This document shows positions 45,460-54,591 of a stretch of DNA of 64,000 bases, piece after piece. Each line of letters opens with the position of its first letter. Position 1 is the first letter of the stretch. The stretch spans positions 124,001 through 188,000 of the forward strand of contig NZ_RSAA01000026.1 of NCBI RefSeq assembly GCF_003931915.1. Direction: 5' to 3'. The notes beneath the pieces were generated by a model. It was not told where the DNA came from. It did no database searches and worked only from the letters and a program-made list of their open reading frames with translations. Source of the DNA: Saccharopolyspora rhizosphaerae (GTDB lineage: Bacteria; Actinomycetota; Actinomycetes; Mycobacteriales; Pseudonocardiaceae). The position numbers and the translations under genes are program-made.

Positions 45460-46410
45460 GTGTCTGATCGCTGGGTTGCCGTGCTCGCTGGTGGGCTGTC
45501 GCACGAGCGCGATGTGTCGCTGCGGTCCGGCCGCCGGCTGTCCGCCGCGCTGCGCTCGGTCGGGATGACCGTGGCCGAATGGGACGCCGACGCCCGCCTG
45601 CTGTCCCGACTCACCGAGGAGCGACCGGACGCGGTCGTCATCGCCCTGCACGGCGGGGAAGGGGAGAACGGGTCGGTGCAGGCGGTGCTGGACATGCTCG
45701 ACATCCCCTACGTCGGCACCGGTCCGCACGCCTCCCGTCGCACCTGGGACAAGCCCACCGCGAAGGCTGAGGTGGCCCGTGCGGGCCTCACGACGCCGGA
45801 CTGGGTGGCGCTGCCGCACGCGACCTTCCGCGAGCTGGGCGCGCAGGCGGTGCTCGACGCGCTCATCGGCAAGCTCGGCCTGCCGCTCATGCTCAAGCCC
45901 GACCAGGGCGGCTCCGGGCTCGGCGCCCAGGTCGTGCGCGACACCGCCGGGTTGCCCTCGGCGATGGTGGGCGCGCTGTCCTACGGAGATGCCGTGCTCG
46001 TCGAGCGCTTCATCGAGGGGACCGAAGTCGCGATCACCGTCGTCGACGGACCGGAGGGCCCGGAGGCGCTTCCCGCCGTGGAGATCGAGCCGGCCGACGG
46101 CGTGTACGACTACACCGCTCGCTACACCGCCGGGCTGACGAACTACCGCGCTCCGGCGGACATCTCCGCGGACGCCGCAGCCGCTGCGGGGGAGCTGGCG
46201 ATCGCCACGCACAAGTTGCTCGGCCTCCGCGACATCTCGCGCACCGACGCGATCATCGACACCCACGGCGTACCGCACTTCCTCGACGCGAAGGTGTCGC
46301 CCGGACTGACCGAGACCTCGCTTCTGCCGATGGCGGTCGAGGCGGCGGGGCGATCGCTCGGGGAGACCTACGCGGCCCTCGTCGAGCGGGCGATCAAGCG
46401 AGCCGAGTGA
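45460..46410 (+). CDS. ATP-grasp protein, D-alanine-D-alanine ligase paralogue with altered metal site
   Basis: 316 aa, ATP-grasp ligase with the Ddl layout: LAGGLSHERDVSLRSG, LHGGEGENGSVQ, TWDKPTAKAEVARAGL, the ATP loop LPLMLKPDQGGSGLG and C-terminal LDAKVSPGLTETSLLPMAV. In true Ddl the Mg2+ ligands are Asp, Glu and Asn (E-x-N-T-x-P-G). Here they are Asp263, Asp276 and Lys278: DAKVSPG replaces EVNTSPG. Such changes should disturb metal binding, so it may ligate something else, work slowly, or be regulatory. GTG 45460 has weak GAGG 10 nt upstream. Ends convergent with parB. Confidence 0.85.
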   Translation: MSDRWVAVLAGGLSHERDVSLRSGRRLSAALRSVGMTVAEWDADARLLSRLTEERPDAVVIALHGGEGENGSVQAVLDMLDIPYVGTGPHASRRTWDKPTAKAEVARAGLTTPDWVALPHATFRELGAQAVLDALIGKLGLPLMLKPDQGGSGLGAQVVRDTAGLPSAMVGALSYGDAVLVERFIEGTEVAITVVDGPEGPEALPAVEIEPADGVYDYTARYTAGLTNYRAPADISADAAAAAGELAIATHKLLGLRDISRTDAIIDTHGVPHFLDAKVSPGLTETSLLPMAVEAAGRSLGETYAALVERAIKRAE

Positions 46411-46418
46411 CTCGCGCG

Positions 46419-46434
46419 CGTTTCACGTGAAACC
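46419..46434. promoter_or_regulatory. parS site 2
   Basis: Perfect 14-bp core GTTTCACGTGAAAC just past the ligase stop. Confidence 0.92.
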
Positions 46435-46437
46435 AGA

Positions 46438-46465
46438 AGCGGCGGACTCCGAGGAGTCCGCCGCT
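46438..46465. terminator. Bidirectional terminator between the ligase gene and parB
   Basis: Perfect stem AGCGGCGGACTC / GAGTCCGCCGCT with loop CGAG, directly beside parS 2. Confidence 0.85.
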
Positions 46466-46556
46466 TTCGTCTTCGGTCACCGACACCGCCGGCGGGCGCG
46501 TGGTGTGGTGTGGTGATCACTCCGGGTCATCGTCACCGTGACGGAAAGCCCCGGTG

Positions 46557-47567
46557 TCATTCCTCGCCGATTTCGCGGGCTTCCCGACCCAAGATCATCT
46601 CTGCGATCCGCTCGAGATCGTCGACCGACCCGTACTCGATCACGATCTTGCCTTTCCGGCTGCCACGGGACACCTTCACCTTGGTGTCGAAGTGGTTGGC
46701 GAGCCGGTCGGCAAGCCGGTCGAAGCCGGGGGCCTGGATCGGCTTCTTCGCCGCGGCCTTCTCCTTGGCCGGCCCCTCGGACTTCCTCAGCGTCACCTGC
46801 TCCTCGGTCGCGCGGACCGACAAACCCTCCGCCACGATCCGCTTCGCGAGCTCCTCCTGGTGCCCCACGTCCTCGAGGCTCAGCAGCGCGCGGGCGTGGC
46901 CGGCGGAGAGCACGCCGACCGCGACCCGGCGCTGCACCTCGAGGGGGAGGCGCAGCAGGCGGATCGTGTTGGTGATGACCGGGCGGCTCCGACCGATCCG
47001 GTCGGCGAGTTCATCGTGGGTGACACCGAACTCGTCGAGCAGCTGCTGGTAGGCCGCCGCCTCTTCCAACGGGTTGAGCTGAACGCGGTGGATGTTCTCC
47101 AGCAGCGCGTCCCGGAGCAGCTCGTCGTCCTTGGTCTCGCGGACGATGGCGGGGATGGTCTCCAGGTCGGCTAGCTGGGAGGCGCGCCACCGGCGCTCGC
47201 CCATGATCAGCTCGTACTGATCGCCCTCGATCTCGCGCACCACGATCGGCTGCATGAGCCCGAACTCGCGGATCGAGTGCTGCAACTCGTTGAGCGCTTC
47301 CTCGTCGAAGACCTGACGAGGCTGCTTCGGGTTGGGAGTGATCGACGCGATGGGGATCTCTTTGTACACGGCACCCGCGACGGACCCCTGCACGGCGTCC
47401 TCGGTTTCACGTGAAACGGAGGACTCCGACTGCTGAGTTCCGTACGAGGGCCCGCCGCGGACCCCGGAAGTCGTTCCGCCCAGCGTGGCGCCATCGGCGC
47501 CTGCCGGGGGAGCGCTCGGGATCAGCGCGGCGATGCCGCGTCCCAGACCACCTCGTCGCTCGGTCAT
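46557..47567 (-). CDS. parB: Chromosome partitioning protein ParB
   Basis: CTP-dependent DNA clamp that loads at parS and spreads. 336 aa. The N-terminal ParA-stimulating peptide has basic residues ([18 protein letters not shown]). CTP-binding and recognition motifs: [27 protein letters not shown] (GERRxRA), the DNA-binding [36 protein letters not shown] and the C-terminal dimer domain. ATGA overlap with parA; AAGGAAG 7 nt upstream. A parS site sits inside the gene and is translated as SVSRETE. Confidence 0.98.
   Translation of the reverse strand: MTERRGGLGRGIAALIPSAPPAGADGATLGGTTSGVRGGPSYGTQQSESSVSRETEDAVQGSVAGAVYKEIPIASITPNPKQPRQVFDEEALNELQHSIREFGLMQPIVVREIEGDQYELIMGERRWRASQLADLETIPAIVRETKDDELLRDALLENIHRVQLNPLEEAAAYQQLLDEFGVTHDELADRIGRSRPVITNTIRLLRLPLEVQRRVAVGVLSAGHARALLSLEDVGHQEELAKRIVAEGLSVRATEEQVTLRKSEGPAKEKAAAKKPIQAPGFDRLADRLANHFDTKVKVSRGSRKGKIVIEYGSVDDLERIAEMILGREAREIGEE
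47403..47418. promoter_or_regulatory. parS site 3 (inside parB)
   Basis: Perfect 14-bp core GTTTCACGTGAAAC within codons ~50-55 of parB, read as VSRET. Confidence 0.92.
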
Positions 47568-48559
47568 GCTGTCTTCCTTTCGGCACCCCGCTCCGCGATC
47601 TCTCGCGCCGCGTCCAGGTAGCTCATCGAGCCTCGTGAACCCGGATCGTAGGTCAGAACCGTCTGACCGAAGCCCGGAGCCTCGGAGATCTTCACGCTAC
47701 GCGGGATCACGGTCCGCAGGGTCAGATCACCGAAATGATCCCGGACCTCGGCGGTGACCTGATCCGCGAGCTTGGTGCGACCGTCGTACATCGTCAGCAG
47801 GATCGTCGAGACCCACAGCGCCGGGTTCAGGTGGGACTGCACCAGCTCGATGTTGCGGAGCAGCTGTCCCAGACCTTCGAGCGCGTAGTACTCGCACTGG
47901 ATCGGGATCAGCACCTCGTGGGCCGCGACCAAGGCGTTCACCGTGAGCAGGCCGAGCGAGGGCGGGCAGTCCACGAAGACGTAGTCGAAGTCCAGCGCCT
48001 CGACCGCCTCGGAGTTGAGCGCCTCCTTGAGCCGGCCCTCGCGGGCGACCATGGTGACGAGCTCGATCTCGGAGCCCGCCAGGTCGATCGTCGCCGGGAC
48101 GCAGTAGAGGTTGTCGGACTGGGTGCTCTTGGCCGCCGCGTCCGCGACACTGATCTCGCCGAGCAGCACCTCGTACACCGACGGCACACCACCGCGGTGC
48201 TCGACCCCCAACGCGGTGCTCGCGTTCCCCTGCGGGTCGAGGTCGATCACCAACACCTTGAGACCGTGCAGGGCCAAGCCGGCCGCGAGGTTCACCGTGC
48301 TCGTCGTCTTGCCGACGCCACCCTTCTGGTTGGCCACGGTGATGATCCTCCGGTTCTTGGGCCGGGGGAGGTCCAGATCGTCGGGGTGAAGCACGCGCGT
48401 CGCGCGCTGTGCCTCCTCCATGATCGGAGTCCAGCCGATGTCGTCCCGGCCGAAGCTCATGGGGTTGCTCTCCGGGCCGGAGGGGAATCGCATGGCGCCC
48501 ATCGCGCGCCCCCTTGTTTCACGTGAAACCCGACCCGCTCCGTTTTCCTCCGGATTCAC
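47564..48559 (-). CDS. parA: Chromosome partitioning ATPase ParA
   Basis: 331-aa deviant-Walker ATPase that moves ParB-parS complexes. Walker A' [21 protein letters not shown]'' [12 protein letters not shown], Walker [14 protein letters not shown] and later [18 protein letters not shown]. The GTG at 48559 overlaps the rsmG stop by 4 nt (GTGA), supporting the long form with a ~45-residue N-terminal tail; ATG 48502 with AAGGGGG 8 nt upstream is the alternative. A parS site lies between the two starts, encoding VSRET as in M. tuberculosis ParA. Confidence 0.96.
   Translation of the reverse strand: MNPEENGAGRVSRETRGRAMGAMRFPSGPESNPMSFGRDDIGWTPIMEEAQRATRVLHPDDLDLPRPKNRRIITVANQKGGVGKTTSTVNLAAGLALHGLKVLVIDLDPQGNASTALGVEHRGGVPSVYEVLLGEISVADAAAKSTQSDNLYCVPATIDLAGSEIELVTMVAREGRLKEALNSEAVEALDFDYVFVDCPPSLGLLTVNALVAAHEVLIPIQCEYYALEGLGQLLRNIELVQSHLNPALWVSTILLTMYDGRTKLADQVTAEVRDHFGDLTLRTVIPRSVKISEAPGFGQTVLTYDPGSRGSMSYLDAAREIAERGAERKTA
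48515..48530. promoter_or_regulatory. parS site 4 (inside parA 5' end)
   Basis: TGTTTCACGTGAAACC; perfect 14-bp core. Confidence 0.92.
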
Positions 48560-49260
48560 CGTCCACGTTCCTTTCTCGCTCGGCGCGTGTCACGACGCCG
48601 ACCAGACGAGGTTCGGGTCGCCGCGACCCTCTCCACCACGACAACGGTCGTCGGCACTTCGAGCACACCGACGCCGCATGACTTGACTTCGCCGCGACCG
48701 CCACCGGCCGCGGCGATTGCCGCCGCATCCCGTTCGAGTTCTTCGGCCGCGCTCTCGCCCTTCATGGCGAGCAGCAGGCCGTCCTGCCGCAGCAGCGGGA
48801 GGGACCACTTCGCGAGCCGTTCCATCGGTGCCACGGCGCGCGCGGTCACGACGTCCTGTCCGGCAAGCCGTTCGCGCACCGGTCCCTCCTCGGCACGACC
48901 ACGCACCACCTCGACGGTGAGTCCCAACTCGGTGATGACTTCCTGCAACCACGTCACCCGCCGAGCCATCGGCTCCAGCAAGGTGAGGGTGAGATCCGGG
49001 CGAGCGATCGCCAGCGGGATGCCCGGTAACCCCGCCCCAGAGCCTACGTCCACAACCCGGCTTTGAGGGGGGAGCAACTCCGCAATCACAGCAGAGTTCA
49101 GCAGATGTCTTTCCCAGAGCCGGTCCAACTCGCGGGGACCGATCAGTCCGCGGCGGATTCCGTGCTCCTGGAGCAACTCGGCGAACCTCTCCGCCAACTC
49201 CACTCGCTCACCGAAAACGACCCGCGCCGCTTCGGACACACCTCCGGTCAAGACATTCAC
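48556..49260 (-). CDS. rsmG: 16S rRNA (guanine527-N7)-methyltransferase
   Basis: Methylates G527 of 16S rRNA; loss gives low-level streptomycin resistance. 234 aa, Rossmann SAM domain with RVVDVGSGAGLPGIPLAIARPDL (motif I), LLEPMARRVTWLQEV and VTARAVAPMERLAKW. The basic C-terminal tail ([14 protein letters not shown]) is longer than usual. GTG 49260 begins 6 nt from parS 5, so the parS site occupies the leader. Coupled to parA by a GTGA overlap. Confidence 0.95.
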   Translation of the reverse strand: MNVLTGGVSEAARVVFGERVELAERFAELLQEHGIRRGLIGPRELDRLWERHLLNSAVIAELLPPQSRVVDVGSGAGLPGIPLAIARPDLTLTLLEPMARRVTWLQEVITELGLTVEVVRGRAEEGPVRERLAGQDVVTARAVAPMERLAKWSLPLLRQDGLLLAMKGESAAEELERDAAAIAAAGGGRGEVKSCGVGVLEVPTTVVVVERVAATRTSSGRRRDTRRARKERGR

Positions 49261-49265
49261 CCCGC

Positions 49266-49281
49266 TGTTTCACGTGAAACT
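49266..49281. promoter_or_regulatory. parS site 5
   Basis: TGTTTCACGTGAAACT, 15 of 16 to consensus, immediately upstream of rsmG. Confidence 0.93.
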
Positions 49282-49336
49282 GAAGACTGCACGTCTAGAC
49301 TGCCGGATCGGGATCTGGAGCCGTGCACCAACCCGC

Positions 49337-49352
49337 GGTTTCACGTGAAACC
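49337..49352. promoter_or_regulatory. parS site 6
   Basis: GGTTTCACGTGAAACC, perfect 14-bp core, 71 bp from site 5. Confidence 0.92.
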
Positions 49353-49535
49353 ACGCCGAACGAGTACCGGCGGAGGTACGACCCATTCAGCCAGACCAGA
49401 GTTGCAGAACGGTTGCACCCGAACTACAGCAACCACCCAACCCACCGCCTGCCCGGCATCCGCGCATTCCGTTCCCCCTGACACGCGCATTGGGTTCGGC
49501 GACGCCGCCGCACCACAGTGCCCGCGAACAGCAGA

Positions 49536-49570
49536 AGGCCCCCGCCGGACCGGACGTCCAGAGGGGGCCT
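49536..49570 (-). terminator. Terminator of the rpmH-khpB operon
   Basis: 8-bp stem AGGCCCCC / GGGGGCCT with a 19-nt loop, 17 nt beyond the khpB stop on the minus strand. Confidence 0.65.
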
Positions 49571-49586
49571 GCTGGGGGAGCAGCGA

Positions 49587-50138
49587 TCAGCTCTTGAAGA
49601 TGACGACCTTGCGGTTGGGCTCTTCGCCTTCCGACTCGCTGTGCACGCCGTCGACCGCGGCGACCGCGTCGTGGATGATCTTGCGCTCGAACGGGGTCAT
49701 CGGCCGCAGCCGCGTCGCCTGCCCGCTCTTGAGCACCTCCTCGGCCGACGAGCGGCCGAGCTCCGACAGCTCCTCGCGCCGACCGGCCCGCCAGCCGGCG
49801 ACGTCGAGCATGAGCCGGCTGCGCACGCCGGTGTCCTGCTGCACGGCGAGGCGGGTCAGCTCCTGGAGGGCCTCGAGCACCTGACCGCGGTTGCCGACCA
49901 GCTTCTCCAAGTCGGTACCACCGTCGATGCTCACCACGGCCCGGCCGGCCTCCACGTCGAGGTCGATGTCCCCGTCGTAGTCGAGCAGGTCCAGCAACCG
50001 CTCCAGGTAGTCACCGGCGACGTCGCCTTCCTGCACCAGCAAGGCCTCGGTGTTGGACACCTCGGGGGAGGACTCGTCGTTGGCGGGGGAGTCGGTGGCC
50101 TCGGCGACGGCCGGGCTCTCCTGCACAGTTTCAGACAC
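49587..50138 (-). CDS. khpB: KH-R3H RNA-binding protein (Jag/KhpB)
   Basis: 183 aa RNA-binding protein: an acidic N-terminal segment, a KH-like domain (GDYLERLLDLLDYDGDIDLDVEAGRAVVSIDGGTDLEKLVGNRGQVLEALQ) and a C-terminal R3H domain (RLRPMTPFERKIIHDAVAAVDGVHSESEGEEPNRKVVIF). It lacks the Jag_N domain found in firmicutes. In other bacteria KhpB with KhpA affects cell-division mRNA. GTG 50138 has GGAGAGGAG 8 nt upstream; 33 nt after yidC. Confidence 0.95.
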   Translation of the reverse strand: MSETVQESPAVAEATDSPANDESSPEVSNTEALLVQEGDVAGDYLERLLDLLDYDGDIDLDVEAGRAVVSIDGGTDLEKLVGNRGQVLEALQELTRLAVQQDTGVRSRLMLDVAGWRAGRREELSELGRSSAEEVLKSGQATRLRPMTPFERKIIHDAVAAVDGVHSESEGEEPNRKVVIFKS

Positions 50139-50171
50139 TGGGTGTCTCCTCTCCAGGGGTTCGCGGCGGGG

Positions 50172-51107
50172 TCAGCGGGACTCGCCCGGCTTGTCCGCGT
50201 CGCGAGCGCGGTCTTCGATCACCCCGGGGGTCTCACCGGGTTGGTCAGGGGACGCCTTCTCAGCGGTGGTGTCGACGACTGCGGAAGTCGTTCCTACCGA
50301 GTCGACGACCGCGGGCGCGTCCGCAGACGCAGCCTCCTCGCGATCGATCCGGCGGTACACCACTCGTTGTTGTCCCAGCGTCCAGAAGTTGTTGGCGAGC
50401 CAGTAGATCAGGATGGCCAGCGGGAGGAACGGACCACCGACGATAGCGAACATCGGGAAGATCCACAGCATCAGCTTGTTGGTCACCGCCGCCTGCGGGT
50501 TGGCGGCGGCCTCGGGGCTCTGCCGCTGCAGGGAGTGGCGGGCGGTGAAGTGGGTGGCGATCGCTGCGGCGATCATGAGCGGCACGCCCACGGTCATCAT
50601 CGCCAGGCGGTCGGTGCCGAAGGTCGCCAGCACCTCCGGGGCCTGGCTGAGGGTGTTGGAGAGCTTCGCGCCGAAGAGGTCAGCCTCGACGAAGGAGTTG
50701 ACGTCGGCCGCGTTGAAGACGAAGTTGCCGGGCGCACCGGGCTTGAACCCGTTGAGCACCTGGAAGAGCCCGATGAACACCGGGACCTGCACGAGCATGG
50801 GCAGGCAGCCGGAGAGCGGGTTGAAGCCCTGCTCGGTCTGCATCTTCTGCATCTCCTGCGCGAGCTTCTGCCGGTCGTCGCCGTGCTTCTCCTGCAGCTC
50901 GCGGATCAGGGGTGCGAACTCCTGCATCTTCTTCATCGACCGGACCTGGTGCACGAACGGCTTGAACAGGATCGCGCGCAGGGTGAAGACGAGGAAGACG
51001 ACCGACAGCGCCCAGGCGAACCCGCTCGAGGGGTCGAGCACGTGTCCGAAGACCTTGTGCCAGAACCAGAGGATGGCCGACACGGGGTAGTAGATGAAGT
51101 CCAGCAC
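50172..51107 (-). CDS. yidC: Membrane protein insertase YidC
   Basis: 311 aa. Inserts membrane proteins alone or with Sec. Five core helices with the conserved hydrophilic-groove Arg (WALSVVFLVFTLRAILFKPF), the cytoplasmic coiled-coil hairpin (LIRELQEKHGDDRQKLAQEMQKMQ), FNPLSGCLPMLVQVPVFIGLFQVL, and IYWLANNFWTLGQQRVV at the end, then an acidic/Pro-rich tail. GTG 51107, AGGAG 8 nt upstream. yidD ends only 5 nt before. Confidence 0.97.
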   Translation of the reverse strand: MLDFIYYPVSAILWFWHKVFGHVLDPSSGFAWALSVVFLVFTLRAILFKPFVHQVRSMKKMQEFAPLIRELQEKHGDDRQKLAQEMQKMQTEQGFNPLSGCLPMLVQVPVFIGLFQVLNGFKPGAPGNFVFNAADVNSFVEADLFGAKLSNTLSQAPEVLATFGTDRLAMMTVGVPLMIAAAIATHFTARHSLQRQSPEAAANPQAAVTNKLMLWIFPMFAIVGGPFLPLAILIYWLANNFWTLGQQRVVYRRIDREEAASADAPAVVDSVGTTSAVVDTTAEKASPDQPGETPGVIEDRARDADKPGESR

Positions 51108-51112
51108 GCGGG

Positions 51113-51442
51113 CTACTCCTCGGCGGGTTTGTCGGGAAGGCGGATGCCGGCTCGCCGTTCACGGGGTGGGGGGACCAGGTCGACCCCTCCGGGATGCCAG
51201 GGTCCGCAGCGCAGCAACCTGCGGGTGGTGAGCCATCCGCCGCGGAACAGCCCGTGCACGGTCAGCGCTTCGACGGCGTAGGCGCTGCAGCTGGGGTAGA
51301 ACCGGCACATCGGCGGCAGCAGCGGGGAGATGGCCTTGCGGTACGCGTGGACGGGGCCGAGCAGGATCCAGGCGGGCAGGCCGGCGCGCTGACCCGCACG
51401 ACTTCCGTCATGCGTATCGTCATGCCGCCGATCCGGTGCCAT
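51113..51442 (-). CDS. yidD: Membrane protein insertion efficiency factor YidD
   Basis: 109 aa with the family signature [27 protein letters not shown] (three conserved Cys overall) and [19 protein letters not shown]. The N-terminal ~28 residues (basic, His/Asp-rich) are an addition to the usual length. Sits between rnpA and yidC as in nearly all bacteria. ATG 51442 has a weak TAGGAC 1-6 nt upstream; a shorter form starting near residue 30 is possible. Confidence 0.93.
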   Translation of the reverse strand: MAPDRRHDDTHDGSRAGQRAGLPAWILLGPVHAYRKAISPLLPPMCRFYPSCSAYAVEALTVHGLFRGGWLTTRRLLRCGPWHPGGVDLVPPPRERRAGIRLPDKPAEE

Positions 51443-51459
51443 GTCCTACAACCCCGCCA

Positions 51460-51894
51460 TCAACTGCCGTCCGGGCCATCGGGGAGACGAACGCGAAGCT
51501 TCTTCAAAGCCGCGTCGATGTCCGCGCCGAGTTCCCGGCTGGACGCGTCCGCTGCCGGAGGCAGCGCCCGGACCACCACCAGTGTGCCAGCGGGCAGGTC
51601 TGGGAGGCGGTCTCTCATCAGGTGGCGCAGACGGCGGGCGACCCGGTGGCGCACCACCGCGATGCCCACGGCCTTGCTCACGACAAAACCCACCCGGGTC
51701 GAAGGAGTCGAGTCCCGGGTGGGTGCCGTATTAGCTTGAGCCTCCGGCGTGGCCTCACCACTCGCTCGACGAGCCCGGTACTGGTCCGGGCGCAGGACGT
51801 GGACCACCAGTCGGGGGCGTCCGGCCCGACGACCACGACGGACCACCAGGCGGAAGTCCTGGTTCTTGGTCAGCCGGGCTGCCGTGGGAAGCAC
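51460..51894 (-). CDS. rnpA: Ribonuclease P protein component
   Basis: 144 aa RNase P protein, cofactor of the catalytic RNA that trims tRNA 5' ends. Key motifs: [24 protein letters not shown] and the RNR-type helix [29 protein letters not shown] ~25-residue insertion ([27 protein letters not shown]) lies between strands. GTG 51894, 12 nt after the rpmH stop. Confidence 0.95.
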   Translation of the reverse strand: MLPTAARLTKNQDFRLVVRRGRRAGRPRLVVHVLRPDQYRARRASGEATPEAQANTAPTRDSTPSTRVGFVVSKAVGIAVVRHRVARRLRHLMRDRLPDLPAGTLVVVRALPPAADASSRELGADIDAALKKLRVRLPDGPDGS

Positions 51895-51906
51895 GGCCGG
51901 ACGCGA

Positions 51907-52050
51907 TCAGGCAGACAGCTGCGCGCGGCCCCGGCGACGGCGCGCGGCCACGATGGCCCGGCCGGCGCGAGTGCGCATGCGCAGCCGGAACCCGTGCTTC
52001 CTGGCACGGCGGCGGTTGTTCGGCTGGAAAGTGCGCTTGCCCTTGCTCAC
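51907..52050 (-). CDS. rpmH: 50S ribosomal protein L34
   Basis: 47 aa: GTG start, [20 protein letters not shown] then [21 protein letters not shown] and LSA at the end. GGGAG 9 nt upstream. First gene of the leftward operon rpmH-rnpA-yidD-yidC-khpB, transcribed away from dnaA. Confidence 0.97.
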   Translation of the reverse strand: MSKGKRTFQPNNRRRARKHGFRLRMRTRAGRAIVAARRRRGRAQLSA

Positions 52051-52713
52051 GGTCGGATCTCCCGGTTACTACAGGCACCGATGGTCGTCTCGGACCACGG
52101 TTCGGTCATGGTGTCCCCGGTACTCAACCCGCAGGTCCGCAGGGCGCGGACCGGAAGCCGCAAGGCCGGGCGCGATGTCGGCGCGCCGACATGCCCGCTG
52201 CACAAGCGGGGGACTGTAGAAGGGTACGCCAGGGCCGCCGGCGGGTGCGCAGCCGGGGTGGACAACCGGCGGTATCGACGCCATAACGAAGGACGCAGGC
52301 GTCCGCGTGACAGGTTCGCCGACGCTTCGCCACGTCCGCGCTGGTGATCGACCGACCGCTCGTCGACGCTGAACAGCCTGCCACATCACGATCTCCGCGA
52401 GGGGCGGGGGAGCTGCTTGTGGCGGAGGCCGCAGCCTTGTTAGCGTGCCTCCCTGCGATGGCGCGGGCCGTTGGTGGGAGCATCGGTCGGCAGTCAGGGG
52501 GACTGACCTCGATCGCAGGGGTACGACGGCCCCAGGGGGAAACACCGCAGCGGCCTGCCGTACCTTCATACACACGTTGTGGACAACTCTGTGGACACGT
52601 GTGCCCGCCGAGTCGCCCACCCGTATCCGTGGTACCCGCTACCCGTGCAACCTTGGGGGCTGGGGACCGGGGCCGCAACCGGGGAGCATCAAGCGAGGGG
52701 AGGGGAGCAGGCG
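52051..52713. promoter_or_regulatory. rpmH-dnaA divergent promoter region
   Basis: 663 bp. It contains two DnaA boxes on the minus strand sense, TGTGGACAA (52578-52586) and TGTGGACAC (52590-52598), ~120-135 nt before dnaA, suiting DnaA autorepression. The dnaA promoter and the rpmH promoter must lie here; no gene is seen. Confidence 0.7.
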
Positions 52714-54591
52714 GTGTCCGACCACCAAGCCGATCTCGGTCGAGTTTGGGAAGAGGTGGTGCAGGAGCTGTCCTCCGGCACTCTCTCGCCGCAGCAACGC
52801 GCGTGGATGCGGGTCACCCGCCCCATCGGGCTGCTCGACGGGACCGCGCTGCTGGCCGCTCCGAGCGACTTCGCGAAGGAAGCGATCGAGCGCGCGCTGC
52901 GCGACCCCATCACCGACGCCCTCTCTCGCCGGTTGGGCCGCGACGTCTCGCTCGCGGTGAAGGTCGACACCGCGGTGCCCGCGCCCACCCGTCCGGTGGC
53001 CGCGCCCGCGCCGGAGACCTGGAGCCCGCGGGGCGGAGACGACCAGTCCTCTTCCTCCGCCACCTACATCTCGGTGCCCGGGTTCAGCGGCGACAGCTCC
53101 TACGGGCACACGGCGCACACCGGGTCGATCGCGCACACGGGTTCCATCCCGGTCGTGCCACCCGGGAGCGCCACCGGCCCCGATTCCCGCAGTGCGGAAA
53201 GCGGCGGCAAGCACGCCGCCCCCGAGTCCGGACCGAACCCGGCCGCGGACGTCGAGTTCCCGACGGCCGAGTTCAAGTGGCCCCACGGCGAGATCCCCAA
53301 GCCCGGGCAGTCCGCGCTGGCCGAACCCGAGGCCGAGCCGGCCGGAGCGCCCGCGCCGACCGAGGAACCGGCAGCCGAACCGGAACCGGTCGACCCCGCC
53401 CCCGGAGAGCAGGCCGCTGACGAGGGAGTCTGGCCGACCTTCGGCCGCGGCCAGGGGGCGCAGCCCGGCCCGGCCACGCCGACCGGTCAAACCGTTCCGT
53501 CGGCGGAGCCGCAGCAGGGCCAGCCGTTCACGGCGCCCAAGCACGCGCCGCCGACCTCGCAGACCCGGCTCAACGCCAAGTACACCTTCGACACCTTCGT
53601 GATCGGTTCCTCGAACCGGTTCGCGCACGCAGCCGCGGTCGCCGCGGCCGAGGCCCCCGCCCGGGCGTACAACCCGTTGTTCATCTGGGGCGAGTCGGGT
53701 CTCGGCAAGACGCACCTGCTGCACGCGGTCGGGCACTACACGCAGCGGCTCTTCCCCGGGATGCGGGTCCGCTACGTCTCGACCGAGGAGTTCACCAACG
53801 ACTTCATCAACTCGCTGCGCGACGACCGGCAGGTGGCGTTCCAGCGCCGCTACCGCGACGTCGACGTGCTGCTGGTCGACGACATCCAGTTCTTGGAGGG
53901 CAAGGAAGGGACCCAGGAGGAGTTCTTCCACACCTTCAACACGCTGCACAACTCGAACAAGCAGATCGTGGTGTCCTCCGACCGGCCGCCGAAGGGCCTG
54001 CGCACGCTGGAGGACCGGCTGCGGACGCGGTTCGAGTGGGGCCTGATCACCGACATCCAGCCGCCCGAGCTGGAGACGCGGATCGCGATCCTCCGGAAGA
54101 AGGCGGCGCAGGACCGGATGAACGCGCCGGCCGACGTGCTGGAGTTCATCGCCTCGCGCATCGAACGCAACATCCGCGAGCTGGAGGGCGCGCTGATCCG
54201 GGTCACGGCGTTCGCGTCCTTGAACCGGCAGCCGGTTGACCTGCAGCTGGCCGAGATCGTGCTGCGCGACCTGATCCCCGACTCGCAGACGCCGGAGATC
54301 ACCGCGCCGACGATCATGGCTGTGACCGCCGACTACTTCGGCGTGACCATCGACGACCTGTGCGGGCCGGGCAAGACCAAGGCGCTGGCCCAGGCGCGGC
54401 AGATCGCGATGTACCTGTGCCGCGAGCTGACCGACTCGTCGCTGCCGAAGATCGGTCAGTACTTCGGCAGCCGTGACCACACCACGGTCATGTACGCCGA
54501 CAAGAAGATCCGCAAGGAGATGGCCGAGCGCCGGCGCGTCTACGAGCACGTCCAAGAGCTGACCGCCCGGATCAAGCAGCAGTCCCGCTGA
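52714..54591 (+). CDS. dnaA: Chromosomal replication initiator DnaA
   Basis: 625 aa, long for the family because of an extended domain II. Domain I (1-~88): [26 protein letters not shown]. Domain II (~90-285): disordered, Pro/Glu/Ala-rich. Domain III AAA+: Walker A GESGLGKT (~326), Walker [25 protein letters not shown], arginine finger region [18 protein letters not shown]. Domain IV: signature [14 protein letters not shown] (~587). GTG 52714 with GGGGAG 6-8 nt upstream. In-frame upstream sequence is not conserved. Long domain II is typical of Streptomyces-like actinobacteria. Confidence 0.98.
   Translation: MSDHQADLGRVWEEVVQELSSGTLSPQQRAWMRVTRPIGLLDGTALLAAPSDFAKEAIERALRDPITDALSRRLGRDVSLAVKVDTAVPAPTRPVAAPAPETWSPRGGDDQSSSSATYISVPGFSGDSSYGHTAHTGSIAHTGSIPVVPPGSATGPDSRSAESGGKHAAPESGPNPAADVEFPTAEFKWPHGEIPKPGQSALAEPEAEPAGAPAPTEEPAAEPEPVDPAPGEQAADEGVWPTFGRGQGAQPGPATPTGQTVPSAEPQQGQPFTAPKHAPPTSQTRLNAKYTFDTFVIGSSNRFAHAAAVAAAEAPARAYNPLFIWGESGLGKTHLLHAVGHYTQRLFPGMRVRYVSTEEFTNDFINSLRDDRQVAFQRRYRDVDVLLVDDIQFLEGKEGTQEEFFHTFNTLHNSNKQIVVSSDRPPKGLRTLEDRLRTRFEWGLITDIQPPELETRIAILRKKAAQDRMNAPADVLEFIASRIERNIRELEGALIRVTAFASLNRQPVDLQLAEIVLRDLIPDSQTPEITAPTIMAVTADYFGVTIDDLCGPGKTKALAQARQIAMYLCRELTDSSLPKIGQYFGSRDHTTVMYADKKIRKEMAERRRVYEHVQELTARIKQQSR

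Larger units (their letters stand above)
49261..49586. other. Intergenic region rsmG-khpB with two parS sites
   Basis: 326 bp with parS sites at 49266 and 49337 and the khpB terminator at 49536. No gene seen. It separates the rpmH-khpB operon from rsmG-parA-parB, which probably has its own promoter here. Confidence 0.6.

Noticed and set aside
46521..46535. GTCACCGTGAC-like near-palindrome before parB stop
   Set aside because: The dyad is imperfect and short and lies at the 3' ends of convergent genes, where an operator is unlikely.
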